Below, one piece after another: positions 6,048 to 12,668 of a DNA stretch of 12,668 nt. The stretch comes from CAYRVF01 sp964427535 (GTDB taxonomy: Bacteria; Chloroflexota; Ktedonobacteria; Ktedonobacterales; JADMIN01). Each line of letters begins with the position of its first letter. Within the stretch, counting starts at the first letter, position 1. Location of the stretch: assembly GCA_964427535.1 (NCBI GenBank), contig CAYRVF010000136.1, positions 1 to 12,668 of the forward strand, given 5' to 3'. The position numbers and the translations under genes were made by a program. Below the pieces are notes generated by a model. The model was not told the origin of the DNA and did not search any database. It saw only the letters and a list, made by a program, of their open reading frames with translations.

Positions 6048-7052
6048 CTATGCGTTGGCAGAGATCGGCTGAAACGGCTTGACAGGCGGGGCGGGCGGAA
6101 TGCCCTCTTGCTCGAAGCCCCAATCGAGCAGCGCGCGCATATCGTCGATACGCACCTGCCACGAGGGCTCGTCGAGCACCGCGCCGACGATCAGGCGCCC
6201 GTGCCGCCGTGCCGCGAACGACATACAGAACATCGCGCCGTAGGTGAAGCCGGGCTTGACGCCGATCGCGCCGGGATACGGCGAGCGCGCGCCTGAGAGC
6301 AAGTCGTTGCCAGTTTGCAGCTCATAGGATTTGTGCGTATCGGTCTTGGGAATGCTGTAGTGCAGCGCCGAGGTGATGGTGACGGCCTCAGGAATACGCA
6401 GCACGTCGGCCGAGAGCACTGCCAGATCGCGCGCGCTCGTGTAATTGTCCGTATCGTCGAGCCCGTTCGGCGAGGAGTAGTGGGTGTGCGTCAGCCCGAG
6501 CGATTTGGCGCGATCATTCATCATCGCGACGAACTTGTCGACATTGCCACCCAGCGCGTCGGCGATGGCGACCGCCGCATCGTTGCCTGACGGCAACACC
6601 AGCCCGTAGAGCAGGTCACGCAGCGTCAGCTTCTCGCCCGCGCTCACCCCCATGTAGCTGCTGTCGGGATTCACCAGCGCAGCGGCGTCCGGCCCGATCG
6701 TGATCGTCTGGTCCAGGCTGCCGCGCTCCAGGGCGAGCAGCAGTGTCATCACCTTGGTGGTGCTCGCCATCGGGTGCTCGCGGTCGGCGTCTTTCGCGTA
6801 GTAGACGAATCCGCTGTCGGGATCGAAGACGTACGCCATCGGCGCCGTGACCGAGGGCTGAGGGCCGATGTGCAGGGCCACGATGCCGCTCGACGCCAGC
6901 GTCTCGGGATGGAAGGGCGTCCCGCTCGGCCCCGCCTGCGACATGCGCAGGAGCGCGGCGGACATCGCCGCCAGCGAGAAGAGCAGAAAGATCGTCCATG
7001 AGAGGGCGCCGCGCGTCACCGAATGCTTCGCCTTGAGTCCCGCGTCCCGCAT
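6048..7052 (-). CDS. D-alanyl-D-alanine carboxypeptidase (peptidase S11, low-molecular-weight penicillin-binding protein)
   Basis: A serine DD-carboxypeptidase acting outside the membrane, trimming the terminal D-Ala of peptidoglycan stem peptides; 334 residues. A basic N-terminus (1-18) is followed by one hydrophobic helix (about 19-36), serving as signal sequence or membrane anchor. Active-site motifs are STTK (Ser97 nucleophile, Lys100), SGN (155-157) and GVKPGFT, where the third box reads Lys266-Pro267-Gly268 instead of the usual KTG. The S11 domain ends at LLDWGFEQEG with a short Pro-rich tail, so the C-terminal beta domain of PBP5-type enzymes is absent. ATG 7052 is chosen over the longer open frame because GGAGGAGG lies 9 nt upstream and the signal helix begins right after; the upstream extension has no such features. 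The TPR gene follows 45 nt downstream. Confidence 0.9.
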   Translation of the reverse strand: MRDAGLKAKHSVTRGALSWTIFLLFSLAAMSAALLRMSQAGPSGTPFHPETLASSGIVALHIGPQPSVTAPMAYVFDPDSGFVYYAKDADREHPMASTTKVMTLLLALERGSLDQTITIGPDAAALVNPDSSYMGVSAGEKLTLRDLLYGLVLPSGNDAAVAIADALGGNVDKFVAMMNDRAKSLGLTHTHYSSPNGLDDTDNYTSARDLAVLSADVLRIPEAVTITSALHYSIPKTDTHKSYELQTGNDLLSGARSPYPGAIGVKPGFTYGAMFCMSFAARRHGRLIVGAVLDEPSWQVRIDDMRALLDWGFEQEGIPPAPPVKPFQPISANA

Positions 7053-7430
7053 GCCGCCGCGCCTCCTCCATGCATCCCTGTGTGCCGCACTCCCGGCTGT
7101 TTCCTCTGGCCGCGCTGTCAGTCTAGCGAGCGCGCGCGTAGGCGTCAAACCGCCTCCCTCGTTGGTCCTACACAAGAGCTTAAGGAGACGCGAGCGTGTG
7201 ATAGTCCGCGGCCACAAACATGGGGGCCACAGACTCCATCTGGGACGGTTTAGAACGGTATAGAGTGTGTGCGTGGCCACGACGGGCAGTTCGTCAGCGT
7301 ACGCCAGGTTCCGTCCTCGCGCATGTAGCACGGCATCTAGACTCTGGAGGACATGAGATGCGGTGCCGCATCCGCCCGCAGATGAATCAGGAGTCGATCA
7401 GGAGACCTTGACGAATGTATGGAGAGGGCT
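7053..7430. promoter_or_regulatory. Divergent intergenic region with several short repeats
   Basis: This 378-nt gap separates the carboxypeptidase (minus) from the GLOD5-like gene (plus). I see no gene with coding character. It holds a near-identical tandem 10-mer, ACGGTTTAGA/ACGGTATAGA (7245-7264); GGCCAC three times (7210-7215, 7225-7230, 7275-7280); a 14-bp inverted repeat ATGCGG-TG-CCGCAT (7358-7371); and ATCAGGAG twice at 11-bp spacing (7386-7393, 7397-7404). These fit regulator sites, but no clean -35/-10 pair was found on either strand. Confidence 0.4.
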
Positions 7431-7811
7431 ATGCAGATCACCCAGCTCGACCATCTGGTCCTGACAGTACAGGATGTTTCGGCGACCTGCGAGTTCTATT
7501 CGCGTGTCCTGGGCATGGAGGTGGTTACCTTTGCTCCAGGACGCACGGCTTTGCAGTTCGGGAGCCAGAAAATCAACCTACATCAGAAGGGGAACGAATT
7601 CGAGCCCAAGGCACAGCATCCGACTCCTGGCTCTGCCGACCTCTGCTTGCTGACCGTGACGCCGATAGTGGCCGTCATCGAACATCTGCGCGCGTGTCAG
7701 GTTCCGCTCCTGTTGGGTCCTGTAGAGCGCACTGGCGCCACGAACCGCCTCATCTCAGTCTATTTTCGTGATCCAGATGGGAATCTGCTGGAAGTCTCAA
7801 ATACGCTCTGA
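7431..7811 (+). CDS. VOC-family protein of the GLOD5/STM3117 type
   Basis: A 126-residue glyoxalase-fold protein. The opening LDHLVLTVQDVSATCEFY, VLGMEVVTF, the central FGSQKINLHQ, then FEPKA and TPGSADLCL, and the closing FRDPDGNLLEVS match the GLOD5/STM3117 branch as I know it. Likely metal ligands are visible: His8, His51 and Glu121. The reaction of this branch is not settled, so a lactoylglutathione-lyase label would be over-reading. ATG 7431 is preferred to the in-frame ATG at 7419 because GGAGAGG starts at 7421, 6 nt upstream counted from GGAG, and the fold begins at once. By hand count the gene is about 57% G+C, clearly below its neighbours, which may mean later acquisition. Confidence 0.85.
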   Translation: MQITQLDHLVLTVQDVSATCEFYSRVLGMEVVTFAPGRTALQFGSQKINLHQKGNEFEPKAQHPTPGSADLCLLTVTPIVAVIEHLRACQVPLLLGPVERTGATNRLISVYFRDPDGNLLEVSNTL

Positions 7812-7820
7812 GCCATGCAC

Positions 7821-7839
7821 GTGCTCAACCGGCGAGCAC
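7821..7839 (+). terminator. Small hairpin after the GLOD5-like gene
   Basis: GTGCTC (7821-7826) and GAGCAC (7834-7839) form a 6-bp stem with a 7-nt loop, 9 nt behind the stop codon. No T-tract follows, so this is a weak terminator candidate. The rest of the gap up to the tRNA shows nothing recognisable. Confidence 0.3.
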
Positions 7840-7947
7840 TGCCGACCGCATGTGTTAGGGCGTTCTGCATGAGGAACAGCAAAAGAGGAGAATGGGTGTA
7901 GGGGGCAAGGAGCGGGGAACCAGACGACAAGCCGGGAAAATACAGGG

Positions 7948-8020
<73 letters not shown>

Positions 8021-8049
8021 AAATGCGGGAATGCCTCCCCGGCCACGAC

Positions 8050-8078
8050 AGTGTATCACGGCGGTTTTGGCGTGTCAA
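8050..8078 (-). promoter_or_regulatory. Sigma-70-type promoter of tRNA-Phe
   Basis: On the minus strand TTGACA (8078-8073, perfect -35) is followed after 17 nt by TACACT (8055-8050, -10). The predicted start of transcription near 8043 gives a leader of about 23 nt before the tRNA. This is the clearest promoter in the window. Confidence 0.82.
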
Positions 8079-8116
8079 CGACAATGGCGTATGCTTGCTA
8101 CGTCCGGTGACACAGC

Positions 8117-8161
8117 AGCCGTGTCCCCGAAACTGTTCGAGACAGTACAGGGAACACGGCT
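8117..8161 (-). terminator. Hairpin behind sucB, likely end of the sucAB transcript
   Basis: AGCCGTGT (8117-8124) pairs with ACACGGCT (8154-8161). The stem goes on with CCC/GGG (8125-8127, 8150-8152) after a single bulged A, and an inner stem ACTGT/ACAGT (8132-8136, 8142-8146) encloses a 5-nt loop. It begins 23 nt behind the sucB stop on the minus strand. No T-tract follows, as is often the case in high-GC genomes. It separates sucAB from the tRNA promoter. Confidence 0.6.
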
Positions 8162-8184
8162 CTTTCCTGCAGGCACGGATGGGA

Positions 8185-9528
8185 TTACCCTTCGAGCAGC
8201 AGTGACTCCGGGTCCTCCAGCAACTCCTTGACGCGGACGAGGAAGCGCACGGCCTCCTGGCCGTCCACGATGCGGTGGTCGTAGGAGAGCGCGACGTACA
8301 TCATCGGGTGGATGACGACCTGCCCGTTCAGCGCGATAGGCCGCTCTTCGATCTTATGCATCCCCAGGATACCCACCTGGGGTGCGTTCAGAATCGGCGT
8401 CGAGAGCAGCGAGCCGAACGTGCCGCCGTTCGTGATGGTGAACGTGCCGCCCTGCAGGTCGGCCAGGGTAAGCGCGTTGGTGCGCGCCTTCTGGGCGAAC
8501 TCCGCGATCTGGCGCTCGATCTCGGCGAACGAGAGCCGGTCGGCGTCGCGCACCACCGGCACGACCAGACCTTCCTCCACGCCGACCGCGATGCCGATGT
8601 CGTAGTAGTGCTTGAGCACCATCTCATCGCCCTGAATCTCGGCGTTCAGCCGGGGGAAGGCCTTGAGCGCGCCGATGACCGCCTTCGTGAAGAACGACAT
8701 GAAACCGAGACCGACGCCGTTGCGCTCCTTGAAGCTGTCTTTGCGACGCTTACGCACCTCGATAATCGCGCTCATATCCACCTCATTGAAGGTGGTGAGC
8801 ATGGCCGCGTTGTGCTGCGCCTCCACAAGACGCCGCGCGATCGTCTGGCGGCGGCGCGACATCCGAATGCGCTCCTCGCGTCTGCCGAGGCTCGTGTCGA
8901 GGCCAGGGATTGCGGGGATAGATGGCGTCTGCACCGGAGCCGTCGGAGCGGGTGCGGGAGTCGCTGGCGCGGGCACCGCTGGTGTGGGCGCAGCCGGAAG
9001 CACCTGCGCGGCGGCAGCGGAGCCTCCGTTGCTGTGGCCGTTCGCCTTGGCAGTGATGTAGGAGAGCACGTCATCCTGCGTGACCCGGCCGCCGTGCCCG
9101 GTGCCATGCACCTGCGCGACATCGACACCGCGCTCGTCGGCGATGCGGCGGGCCAGCGGCGTCACGCGCGCATGCTCCGCGCCGATCTCCACCGTCTCGG
9201 GCGCCGTCGTCGAAGCAGACTTCGCCGCGTTCGCATTCGCAGAGGCCGGGGTCTGGCTATCGGCCTGGGCTGGCTGCGCGGCGGTCGCGGCTCCTGTGCC
9301 GATCTCGCCCAGCACCTCGCCGATGCCGACGGTCTCGCCCTCCTGCTTGCGGATCGCGCTGAGCGTGCCAGTCGCGCTCGCGACGACCTCCATGTTCACC
9401 TTGTCCGTTTCGAGCGTGACGACGGCCTCGCCCTCACTGACAGCATCGCCCTCGTGCTTGAGCCACTGCCCGACCGTCGCCTCGACAATCGACTCGCCGA
9501 GCGGCGGCACGATGATCTCACCCGACAT
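8185..9528 (-). CDS. sucB: 2-oxoglutarate dehydrogenase E2, dihydrolipoyllysine succinyltransferase
   Basis: The core enzyme of the 2-oxoglutarate dehydrogenase complex, moving the succinyl group from lipoyl-lysine to CoA in the citric acid cycle; 447 residues. Domains in order are: lipoyl domain 1-77 with ETDKVNMEV and lipoylated Lys43; Ala/Pro-rich linker; E3/E1-binding domain about 121-158 (RVTPLARRIADERGVD); second Ala/Pro linker about 165-205; catalytic domain about 215-447, ending with SYDHRIVDG where His418 and Asp422 are the catalytic pair. The single lipoyl domain and the neighbouring E1o gene favour the succinyl over the acetyl or branched-chain enzyme. ATG 9528 is chosen over the longer frame because GAGGA lies 5 nt upstream and MSGEIIVPPLGESI is the canonical beginning. 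It overlaps the sucA stop by 11 nt, implying translational coupling. Confidence 0.95.
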   Translation of the reverse strand: MSGEIIVPPLGESIVEATVGQWLKHEGDAVSEGEAVVTLETDKVNMEVVASATGTLSAIRKQEGETVGIGEVLGEIGTGAATAAQPAQADSQTPASANANAAKSASTTAPETVEIGAEHARVTPLARRIADERGVDVAQVHGTGHGGRVTQDDVLSYITAKANGHSNGGSAAAAQVLPAAPTPAVPAPATPAPAPTAPVQTPSIPAIPGLDTSLGRREERIRMSRRRQTIARRLVEAQHNAAMLTTFNEVDMSAIIEVRKRRKDSFKERNGVGLGFMSFFTKAVIGALKAFPRLNAEIQGDEMVLKHYYDIGIAVGVEEGLVVPVVRDADRLSFAEIERQIAEFAQKARTNALTLADLQGGTFTITNGGTFGSLLSTPILNAPQVGILGMHKIEERPIALNGQVVIHPMMYVALSYDHRIVDGQEAVRFLVRVKELLEDPESLLLEG

Positions 9529-12394
9529 GTTGTTCCTCGCGCGTCTCATTCAGCGCCCGCGTGTCGACCGGCTCACCGGCGTACGCGGCTTCAACGATCT
9601 TCGCCTGCTCATGCGTGTGGACGTCGGCCTGGCCCTCGGCGGTCGCCGCGCGCTCGGGGCGTCCGATGTAGCTCAGTGGCAGGCCCGGCGGCAGGAGCTC
9701 GCGCAGGCGCGGTTCGACGAACGTCCACGCGCCCATGTTCTTCGGCTCCTCTTGCACCCAAACGACCTCCGCGAGCGCGGGATACGACTCGATCACCTGC
9801 CGGATCTCCCGCTCCGGGAAGGGATACAGCAGCTCGACTCGCGCGACGGCAACCCAGTCAGCCTGCTCCGGCCGCGTGCCCGTCAGATCGACGGCGACCT
9901 TGCCGCTGCAGAGCACCAGCCGCCGCACGCGCTCGCGGTGGTCGGCTGCATCGGCGTCGTCCAGCACAGGCGCGAAGTGTCCCTCCGCCAGATCGGCCAG
10001 GCTCGACCCCGCGCGCGGATGTCGCAGCAGGCTCTTCGGCGTCATCAGCACTAGCGGCCGGGGGGCGGACTCCAGCGAGGCCGCTTGCAGCCGCAGCAGA
10101 TGGAAGTATTGCGCCGCCGTCGTGCAGTTCGCCACGCGCAGGTTGTCTTCGGCCGCGAGCTGCAGGTAGCGCTCGAGGCGCGCGCTGGAGTGCTCGGGTC
10201 CCTGGCCCTCGTAACCATGCGGCAGCAGCAGCACCAGTGACGGATGCTGGCGCCACTTGGCGCGCGCCGCCCCGATGAACTGGTCGATCAGCACCTGTCC
10301 GGCGTTGGCGAAGTCGCCGAACTGCGCCTCCCACAGGTCGAGCGTCTTCGGCGCATGCACGCTGTAGCCATACTCGAAGCCCAGCACCGCCGACTCCGAG
10401 AGCGGGCTGTTATACACCGCGAAGGACGCCTTCGCCTGGGGCAGCGCCTGCAGCGGCGTATAGCGTCCACCAGTCTTCGCGTCGTGCAGGACCAGGTGAC
10501 GCTGGCTGAATGTACCGCGCTCGGTGTCCTGTCCGCTCATGCGAATGGCGCGCCCTTCGGCGAGAATCGACGCGAAGGCCAGCGACTCGGCGTGCGCCCA
10601 GTCGATGCCGCCGGGCTTCTCGATGTTCTCGCGCCGCCGTGTGAGCAGCCGCTCCAATTTGCTCACCGGCGTGAACCCCTCCGGCCGCGCGAGCAACGCC
10701 TCGTTGTAGGCGCGCAGCTCATCGGCGGGAACGCTCGTCGCGAAGTCGGTCAGCGGCGGCGCGACCTCCAACGGAGCTGGTTCTTGCTCCGTGTGGCCGT
10801 TCGTCAGCTCGTCGTAGGCCGCGCGCAGGCGCTGCTGCGCGTCGCGCTGCATTGCTTCCGCCTCGTCCTGGGTGACGATACCCTCAGATACCAGCCGTTC
10901 GGCATACAGCGCTCGGACGGTGGGGTGTTTGGCGATCTGGGCGTACATCTCGGGCTGCGTGAAGCCCGGCTCGTCGCCCTCGTTATGGCCCCAGCGCCGG
11001 TAGCCGACGAGATCGATCAAGAAGTCGCGATGGAACCGCTGCCGGTACGCCTGCGCGATGCTGATGGCCGCGAGGCACGCGTCGGGGTCGTCGGCGTTGA
11101 CATGGATGATCGGAATCTCGAAGCCCTTGGCGAGGTCGCTGGCGTAGAGCGTCGAGCGGCCCTCGCGCGCCTCGGTCGTGAAGCCGAGCTGGTTGTTCGC
11201 GATGATGTGGACGGAGCCGCCGGTCTGGTAGCCCGCCAGCCGCGAGAGGTTCAGCGTCTCGGCCACCACGCCCTCGCCGGGGAACGCCGCGTCGCCGTGG
11301 ATCGTGACGGCGACCGCGCGCTCGCGGTCCTGCTGGGGGGCACCGGGCTGATTGCGCTTGTCTTGCGCGGCGCGGGTGAAGCCCTGAATGACCGGATTGA
11401 CGAATTCGAGATGGCTGGGGTTGTGGGCCATCGTCAGTTGAATTCGGGTGAAATCGTCCTCTTGCACCGTCGCACGTGCGCCAAGGTGATACTTCACGTC
11501 GCCAGTCCAGCCGTAGTTGATGCCCATCGACCCTTCCGAGGGGCCGAGCTCTTTATTCGGCGCGGCATGGAACTCAGAGAAGATCGCGCTATACGGCTTG
11601 TTGAGGATGTGCGCCAGCACACTTAGCCGCCCACGGTGCGCCATGCCGATCAGTACCTCGCGCGCTCCCGAATCCGCCGCCTGGTGGATGAGCGTGTCGA
11701 GCATCGGCACGAGCACGTCCAGCCCCTCGATGGAGAACCGCTTCTGCCCCTGGAAGGTGGTGTGCAGGAAGCGCTCGAAGCCTTCCACCTCGGAGAGCCG
11801 GCGCAGCACCTCACGGCGCTCGTCGGCGGGCAGGGGCGCGCGGTACGTGCCGGACTCCACCGTGTCATGCAGCCACGTGCGCTCCTCGAAGTCCTGCACG
11901 TGGTCGAAGTCGTAGCCCAGCGGGCCGGAGTAGATCGCGCGCAGCCGGTTGATGGCATCCAGGCAGGTGCCCGCCTCGGGTCCGGCATCCGGCCAGACGA
12001 TGGTAGCCGGGAGCGAAGCAAGGATCTCGTCGGTCAAATTGTGTGTCGCGGGATCGAGCATCGGGTCGCCTGGTGGAGGCACATCGAGCGGATTGATGCG
12101 CGCGGCGAGGTACCCGTACTCGCGGATGCTGCGCGCCAGCCGGGCCGCGTGAACGACGGTCTTCGCATCCTGGGGCGACCAGCTAGCAGACTGCGGCGCG
12201 GTAGGCTGGGCTTGCTGCGTCACAGCAGCGGCACCCTTCCCGCTGGAACGTCCGGCGTCGTCGAGCAGCGGACCGACGCGGTCGAAGAAAGCGCGAGTGG
12301 CAGGGTCTAGAGCATTAGGATTCTGCTGGTAGCGCTCGTACAGCTCGAGCACGTAGCCCGCGTTTGGACCGTAGAAGATATCGAGAAGATTCAT
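9518..12394 (-). CDS. sucA: 2-oxoglutarate dehydrogenase E1 (thiamine diphosphate-dependent)
   Basis: Decarboxylates 2-oxoglutarate and passes the succinyl group to the lipoyl arm of SucB; 958 residues, near the normal E1o length. The N-terminal E1o segment (LLDIFYGPNAGYVLELYERY) precedes the catalytic part. Visible signatures are FSIEG (220-224), AHRGRL (252-257), NPSHLEFV, the ThDP/Mg motif HGDAAF (Gly367-Asp368) to NNQLGF (Asn400-Asn401), GHNEGDEP, LGFEYGYS, PHGYEGQGPEHSS, and the C-terminal QEEPKNMGAW (882-891). No succinyltransferase domain is fused, unlike actinobacterial Kgd. ATG 12394 starts the homologous segment but has only a weak Shine-Dalgarno; a GTG at 12463 in frame would add 23 residues that look non-homologous. 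sucB follows with overlapping stop and start. The lpd gene is not in the window. Confidence 0.95.
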   Translation of the reverse strand: MNLLDIFYGPNAGYVLELYERYQQNPNALDPATRAFFDRVGPLLDDAGRSSGKGAAAVTQQAQPTAPQSASWSPQDAKTVVHAARLARSIREYGYLAARINPLDVPPPGDPMLDPATHNLTDEILASLPATIVWPDAGPEAGTCLDAINRLRAIYSGPLGYDFDHVQDFEERTWLHDTVESGTYRAPLPADERREVLRRLSEVEGFERFLHTTFQGQKRFSIEGLDVLVPMLDTLIHQAADSGAREVLIGMAHRGRLSVLAHILNKPYSAIFSEFHAAPNKELGPSEGSMGINYGWTGDVKYHLGARATVQEDDFTRIQLTMAHNPSHLEFVNPVIQGFTRAAQDKRNQPGAPQQDRERAVAVTIHGDAAFPGEGVVAETLNLSRLAGYQTGGSVHIIANNQLGFTTEAREGRSTLYASDLAKGFEIPIIHVNADDPDACLAAISIAQAYRQRFHRDFLIDLVGYRRWGHNEGDEPGFTQPEMYAQIAKHPTVRALYAERLVSEGIVTQDEAEAMQRDAQQRLRAAYDELTNGHTEQEPAPLEVAPPLTDFATSVPADELRAYNEALLARPEGFTPVSKLERLLTRRRENIEKPGGIDWAHAESLAFASILAEGRAIRMSGQDTERGTFSQRHLVLHDAKTGGRYTPLQALPQAKASFAVYNSPLSESAVLGFEYGYSVHAPKTLDLWEAQFGDFANAGQVLIDQFIGAARAKWRQHPSLVLLLPHGYEGQGPEHSSARLERYLQLAAEDNLRVANCTTAAQYFHLLRLQAASLESAPRPLVLMTPKSLLRHPRAGSSLADLAEGHFAPVLDDADAADHRERVRRLVLCSGKVAVDLTGTRPEQADWVAVARVELLYPFPEREIRQVIESYPALAEVVWVQEEPKNMGAWTFVEPRLRELLPPGLPLSYIGRPERAATAEGQADVHTHEQAKIVEAAYAGEPVDTRALNETREEQHVG

Positions 12395-12668
12395 AAAGTA
12401 GCTTTCAACCTCGCCCGGCTCCGCTACCAGGCGCCGTGAACGGCGACAGACATTCCGCGGCACGTGATTGAGTCGCCGTCGCCGTCATGTCGCTGCGCTC
12501 CGTGTTTCCCCCTACATCTTAACGATGTTACCACACCTCGGTATCCGCACGACGGTGCCCAGCTACACACTGCACGCCTTCCAGTTGCCGGTCAGCCAGC
12601 GACCGCCGAGGTGCCGCGTATTTCAGACGGATGAGGCGGCGAAAAGGGTGCGGACCTCTCCCCCAACC
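12395..12668. promoter_or_regulatory. Region upstream of sucA
   Basis: These 274 nt before sucA must hold its promoter unless the operon begins beyond the window. An inverted repeat ACATC-TTAAC-GATGT (12514-12528) overlaps TAACAT and TAAGAT, both -10-like on the minus strand, but no matching -35 is seen. Past about 12530 I see no gene with coding character on either strand. The right edge (12650-12668) ends in C-rich sequence typical of intergenic repeats in high-GC genomes, too short to judge. Confidence 0.35.

Noticed and set aside
7053..7331. N-terminal extension of the carboxypeptidase by 93 codons
   Set aside because: It would bury the signal helix in the interior; GGAGGAGG before ATG 7052 decides the start.
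7353..7411. Tiny open frames (9-10 codons) before the GLOD5-like gene as a leader peptide
   Set aside because: Too short to show coding character and not rich in any one amino acid; no attenuator-like hairpin pair or T-tract follows.
8275..10278. Very long plus-strand open frame (667 codons) opposite sucB and sucA
   Set aside because: It is antisense to two unmistakable genes; its translation is Arg/His/Ala-rich low-complexity with no domain. This is a usual by-product of high-GC codon use.
10244..11626. Plus-strand open frame (460 codons) opposite sucA
   Set aside because: Mirror frame of the conserved E1o gene; no ribosome site or recognisable motif.
12395..12463. GTG start adding 23 residues to SucA
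   Set aside because: The added Arg-rich sequence is unlike E1o N-termini and there is no ribosome site at the GTG; the ATG at 12394 begins the conserved segment, though its own ribosome site is weak.

Overview
The window comes from a high-GC bacterial chromosome (roughly 65% G+C by eye in most genes). It carries ordinary metabolic and cell-envelope genes, short intergenic gaps, one tRNA, and no phage, transposon, CRISPR or toxin-antitoxin signature. A 2-oxoglutarate dehydrogenase E1 with a separate E2 (not the actinobacterial fused form), a DinB-type protein, several VOC-fold proteins and an unusual inositol-monophosphatase-like protein would suit the Chloroflexota (Thermomicrobia/Ktedonobacteria-like) or a similar high-GC lineage. 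This is inference; no rRNA or marker gene is present to confirm it.

Left part (1-3161): a large-subunit aconitase-family hydro-lyase runs off the left edge on the minus strand. It is divergent from a plus-strand pair encoding an inositol-monophosphatase-superfamily phosphatase and a HAD phosphatase. Middle (3217-7811): a minus-strand conserved hypothetical protein with a zinc phospholipase C-like His/Asp pattern; a plus-strand VOC/glyoxalase-like gene; a minus-strand DinB-family gene; a minus-strand pair of a D-alanyl-D-alanine carboxypeptidase followed by a small TPR protein; then a plus-strand VOC gene of the GLOD5/STM3117 type. Right part (7948-12668): tRNA-Phe(GAA) with its own consensus promoter, and the translationally coupled sucA-sucB operon, both on the minus strand.

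How the genes work together: SucA and SucB form the E1 and E2 of the 2-oxoglutarate dehydrogenase complex; E3 (dihydrolipoyl dehydrogenase) is not in the window. The two phosphatases may be co-transcribed but have no evident shared pathway. The carboxypeptidase acts on peptidoglycan. The rest are single-gene units with unassigned substrates.

No new multi-gene system is visible. The points most worth a second look are: the missing Asn of the aconitase C-T-N signature in the hydro-lyase; a strong chain of three hairpins between convergent genes near 4.7-4.8 kb; short tandem or direct repeats in three intergenic regions that look like regulator sites; a KPG third motif in the carboxypeptidase; and the extended phosphatase family at 1417-2448.
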